A DNA stretch of 64,000 bases, from positions 21,051,342 to 21,115,341 of the forward strand of contig NC_135549.1 of NCBI RefSeq assembly GCF_964340395.1, written 5' to 3'. Shown here in pieces: positions 61,230-64,000 of the stretch. Position 1 is the stretch's first letter. Each line of letters opens with the position of its first letter. The translations under genes were made by a program, and so were the position numbers. The notes beneath the pieces were generated by a model. The model was not told the DNA's origin. It saw only the letters and a list, made by a program, of their open reading frames with translations, and did not search any database. Origin of the DNA: Glandiceps talaboti. Its lineage: Eukaryota; Hemichordata; Enteropneusta; Spengelidae.

Positions 61230-63443
61230 CTATTCATCAGTGTGGATTCTATTATGAATGGTCATATGTGCTTTCTGACTGAAAGTCTTTCCACACACAT
61301 CACATTTCCATGGCTTTTCACCTGTGTGGATTCTCGTATGTCTGGTTACACCCCCTTGTTGGCTAAATCTCTTCCCACACACATCACATTTGTATGGCTT
61401 TTCCCCTGTGTGGATTCGTTTATGCTCAGTCACATTAGATTTATTACTGAAGGCTATTCCACACACTTCACATTTATATGGCTTTTCACCAGTGTGGATT
61501 CGTCTATGTATAGTCATATTAGATTTTGTACTGAAAGTCTTCCCACACACGTCACATTTGTATATTTTTTCGCCTGTGTGGATTCTTCTATGTATGGTCA
61601 GATTTTCTTGTGTTCTAAATGCTTTTCCACACACTTCACATTTATATGGCTTTTCACCTGTGTGGATTCGTCTATGTTTGGTCATACTTCCTTTATCATT
61701 GAAAGTCTTTCCACACATATCACATTCATATGGCTTTTCACCTGTGTGGGTTCTTGTATGTTTTGTCAAACTTCCATTCTCACTGAAAGCCTTACCGCAC
61801 ACTTCACATTTGTATGGTTTTTCACCAGTGTGGATTCGTTTATGGTTAGTCATATTTCCTTTCACACTGAAAGACTTTCCACACACATCACATTTGTATG
61901 GCTTTTCACCTGTGTGGGTTCTTTGATGGTTGGTTATACTTACTGTCTGATTGAAAGTCTTACCACACACTTCACATTTGTATGGTTTTTCACCTGTGTG
62001 GATTCTTCTATGTACAGTCATACAACTTACCGAACGGAAAGTCTTACCACACACGTCACATTTGTATGGCTTTTCACCTGTATGGATTCTCCTGTGTAAG
62101 GCCATTTTTCCTTGCCGGCTGAAAGTCTTTCCACACACTTCACATTTGTATGGCTTTTCCCCGGTGTGGATTCTTGTATGAGTAGTCATAAATACTTTTT
62201 CACGGAAAGCCTTTCCACAGACATCACATTTATATGGTTTTTCACCTGTGTGGATTCTTCTATGTATCCTCATACTTCCTTTCATACGGAAAGCCTTTCC
62301 ACAGACACCACATTTGTATGATTTTTCACCTGTGTGGATTCTTCTATGTAATTTCATACATTCTGTCGAATTGAAACTCTTTCCACATACTTCACATTTG
62401 TATGGCTTGTGACCTGTATGGATCCTTGTGTGTATGGTTAAAACCCCTTGGTGACTAAATTTCTTTCCACACACATCACATTTGTATGGCCTTTCACCTG
62501 TGTGGATTCTTTTATGTACGGTCAGATTTCCTTTCTGACTGAAAGTCTTTCCACACACGTCACATTGGTATGGCTTTTCACCTGTGTGGATTCTTCTGTG
62601 GCTGGCCATATTTCCTTTAATACGGAAAGCCTTTCCACACACGCCACATTGGTAAGGTTTTTCACCTGTGTGGATTCTGTTATGTGTTCTCATACTTCCT
62701 TTTGTAGCAAAGGTTTTTCCACATATGTCACATTGGTATGGCTTTTCACCTGTGTGGATTCTTTGATGCTTGTTCAAAGTGTCTTTCAAACTAAAAGTCT
62801 TTCCACACACATCACATTTCCATGGCTTTTCACCTGTGTGGGTTCTTCTATGGTTGGTTACATTCCATTGTTGGCTAAATCTCTTTCCACACACGTCACA
62901 TTTGTACAGTTTTTCACCAGTGTGGAGTCTTCTATGTATGGTCATATTTACTTTTACACTGAATCTCTTTCCACACACTTCACATTGGTACGGTTTTTCA
63001 CCTGTGTGGAGTCTTCTATGTATGGTCATATGTGCTTGTACACGGAAACCCTTTCCACATATGTCACATTTGTATGGCTTTTCACCTGTGTGGAGTCTCC
63101 TGTGTATCCTCATACTTCCTTTAATGCTGAAAGTCTTTCCACACACATCACATTTGTATGGCTTTTCACCTGTGTGGATTCTTTTATGCCTGGTCATGCT
63201 TCCTTTCTGACTGAAAGTCTTTCCACACACATCACATTTGTATGGCTTTTCACCTGTGTGGATTCTTTGATGCTTGGTAAAAGTGTCTTTCAAACTGAAA
63301 GTCTTTCCACATACGTCACATTTGTACATAATTTTACCTGTTGGGATTCTTTTATGACTGGTCATCTGTCCGTTCATTTGTGAACGTCTTTCCACGCACT
63401 TCCCAATTGTATGGCTTGTGTGATTTCTTCTATGTTTTGGCAT
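61230..63443 (-). CDS. C2H2 zinc-finger array protein, 25 fingers
   Basis: 737 codons. After 39 irregular residues come 25 tandem fingers with no gap, each 28 residues of CxxC-x12-HxxxH joined by HTGEKP(Y/W) linkers. Consensus is YKCDVCGKTFS......H.RI. Such proteins act in the nucleus as DNA-binding regulators. The linkers are near-canonical; exceptions are HTGHKP after finger 11, HTGEKS after 12 and HTGEKL/HTGEKI after 5 and 21. No KRAB, BTB, SCAN or other partner domain is visible. The ATG at 63443 lies inside degenerate finger sequence, so the real start is doubtful and a spliced 5' exon may exist: a pyrimidine-rich acceptor-like ttattctttcag lies on the minus strand just before 63795. The stop at 61230 replaces the Lys of a GEK linker. 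Confidence 0.9.
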   Translation of the reverse strand: MPKHRRNHTSHTIGKCVERRSQMNGQMTSHKRIPTGKIMYKCDVCGKTFSLKDTFTKHQRIHTGEKPYKCDVCGKTFSQKGSMTRHKRIHTGEKPYKCDVCGKTFSIKGSMRIHRRLHTGEKPYKCDICGKGFRVQAHMTIHRRLHTGEKPYQCEVCGKRFSVKVNMTIHRRLHTGEKLYKCDVCGKRFSQQWNVTNHRRTHTGEKPWKCDVCGKTFSLKDTLNKHQRIHTGEKPYQCDICGKTFATKGSMRTHNRIHTGEKPYQCGVCGKAFRIKGNMASHRRIHTGEKPYQCDVCGKTFSQKGNLTVHKRIHTGERPYKCDVCGKKFSHQGVLTIHTRIHTGHKPYKCEVCGKSFNSTECMKLHRRIHTGEKSYKCGVCGKAFRMKGSMRIHRRIHTGEKPYKCDVCGKAFREKVFMTTHTRIHTGEKPYKCEVCGKTFSRQGKMALHRRIHTGEKPYKCDVCGKTFRSVSCMTVHRRIHTGEKPYKCEVCGKTFNQTVSITNHQRTHTGEKPYKCDVCGKSFSVKGNMTNHKRIHTGEKPYKCEVCGKAFSENGSLTKHTRTHTGEKPYECDMCGKTFNDKGSMTKHRRIHTGEKPYKCEVCGKAFRTQENLTIHRRIHTGEKIYKCDVCGKTFSTKSNMTIHRRIHTGEKPYKCEVCGIAFSNKSNVTEHKRIHTGEKPYKCDVCGKRFSQQGGVTRHTRIHTGEKPWKCDVCGKTFSQKAHMTIHNRIHTDE

Positions 63444-63620
63444 ACTTCCTGTCCATTGAAAGTCTTACTACATATGTGGATTTGTTTATCTGTGGCCATA
63501 TGTTCTTTCTTACTGAAAGTCTTAACACATACTTCTATGACTTGGTCACCTCTTTGGGATTTTTGATAGCTACATTTATATTGCCTGTGCCAATAACATT
63601 GTTTGATGTGATACACTTGT
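63444..63620 (-). pseudogene. Decayed C2H2 fingers upstream of the open array
   Basis: In other minus-strand frames the sequence reads QRGDQVIEVCVKTFSKKEHM then ATDKQIHICSKTF, recognisably an EVCGKTFSKKEHMATHKQIH finger that lost its first Cys and a His. A deletion and a frameshift follow. Inside the start of the annotated ORF a third frame reads PYNWEVRGKTFTN, a finger with both Cys residues changed. At least two fingers on this side have decayed. Confidence 0.8.
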
Positions 63621-64000
63621 GTTCTTGTTATCTTGATAAAGTCCTCGCTTGTATAGTAAGTATTTTGTATATCAAGCTGTATACCAGTACTGCTTCTACT
63701 GTTGCTTCACCTTGTTTTTAGCTGAAGTACATCTTTTATACCAGTTGATCACCAATGTACATAAGTCCTCTTTTCACCAAGATTACAGAGTATCACTGAA
63801 AGAATAAACAAATTGTATAATATATTAATCAATGTCTATTGGTGTAGATTATGGTAAAGCATACATTTTCTGAATGTAAGGTCACAAGATCATAACTTTA
63901 TTTTCAATGGCCCTAGCTTCAACTGGACCATTTTTTCCTTCCATAAGGAAGGAGATACTTTATATTGGGTGAAAATTCTGTCTGTCTGCCTGTGTCATCG
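63621..64000. other. Unassigned sequence, start of a (TCTG)-containing repeat at the window edge
   Basis: The last bases (ggagatactttatattggg ... ctgtctgtctgcctgtg) resemble the TCTG-associated repeats at 34.6 and 37.8 kb, but the element is cut by the window end. Confidence 0.4.

Noticed and set aside
61242-63383. Plus-strand ORFs of 76-311 codons over the zinc-finger array
   Set aside because: They are the antisense reading of the 84-bp finger repeat (periodic FPHTSHLYGFSPVW or STHITFVWLFTCVDS) and are shadows of the real coding strand.

Overview
This window looks like nuclear DNA from an invertebrate animal, most likely a marine bilaterian. It is AT-rich, has long introns with canonical GT-AG junctions, is saturated with microsatellites and short interspersed elements, and uses the standard genetic code. 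The conserved gene resembles vertebrate orthologues well, but the phylum (ambulacrarian, cephalochordate, lophotrochozoan) cannot be settled from the sequence alone.

Layout. 1-14475 is non-coding DNA with mobile-element debris, a 228-bp palindrome, a CpG-richer block (about 2.9-5.6 kb) that may be a promoter, and a higher-order minisatellite at 10.5-11.6 kb. 14476-52156 (+) is a ten-exon coding model for the Rab GTPase-activating protein TBC1D30. Every junction is canonical and phase-consistent, and together the exons encode about 974 residues from the first in-frame Met seen. Both catalytic fingers are present (Arg in IVKDLHRT, Gln in GYCQGF). The 23.5-kb third intron of this model holds most of the repeats. 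The 5' end of the gene is not securely identified. 52157-61000 is 3'UTR or intergenic DNA with several terminal-inverted-repeat elements. It includes a perfect 150-bp hairpin between two (TA)n tracts whose arms each carry a hammerhead-ribozyme-like core. 61230-63443 (-) is an open array of 25 C2H2 zinc fingers, flanked on both sides by further fingers that have decayed through stops, frameshifts and lost cysteines.

Relations. The two genes are unrelated, face opposite directions (tail to tail) and lie about 9 kb apart. The rest is a dense record of small non-autonomous elements: at least four families with terminal inverted repeats (several with two or more copies here), two tRNA-derived SINEs, one tRNA-like sequence, and minisatellites with periods of about 22, 46, 62, 75 and 115 bp. 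The items I would check first are the hammerhead-like hairpin at 57.3 kb, the decaying edges of the zinc-finger array, the composite element at 59.4-60.7 kb, and the missing 5' exon(s) of TBC1D30.
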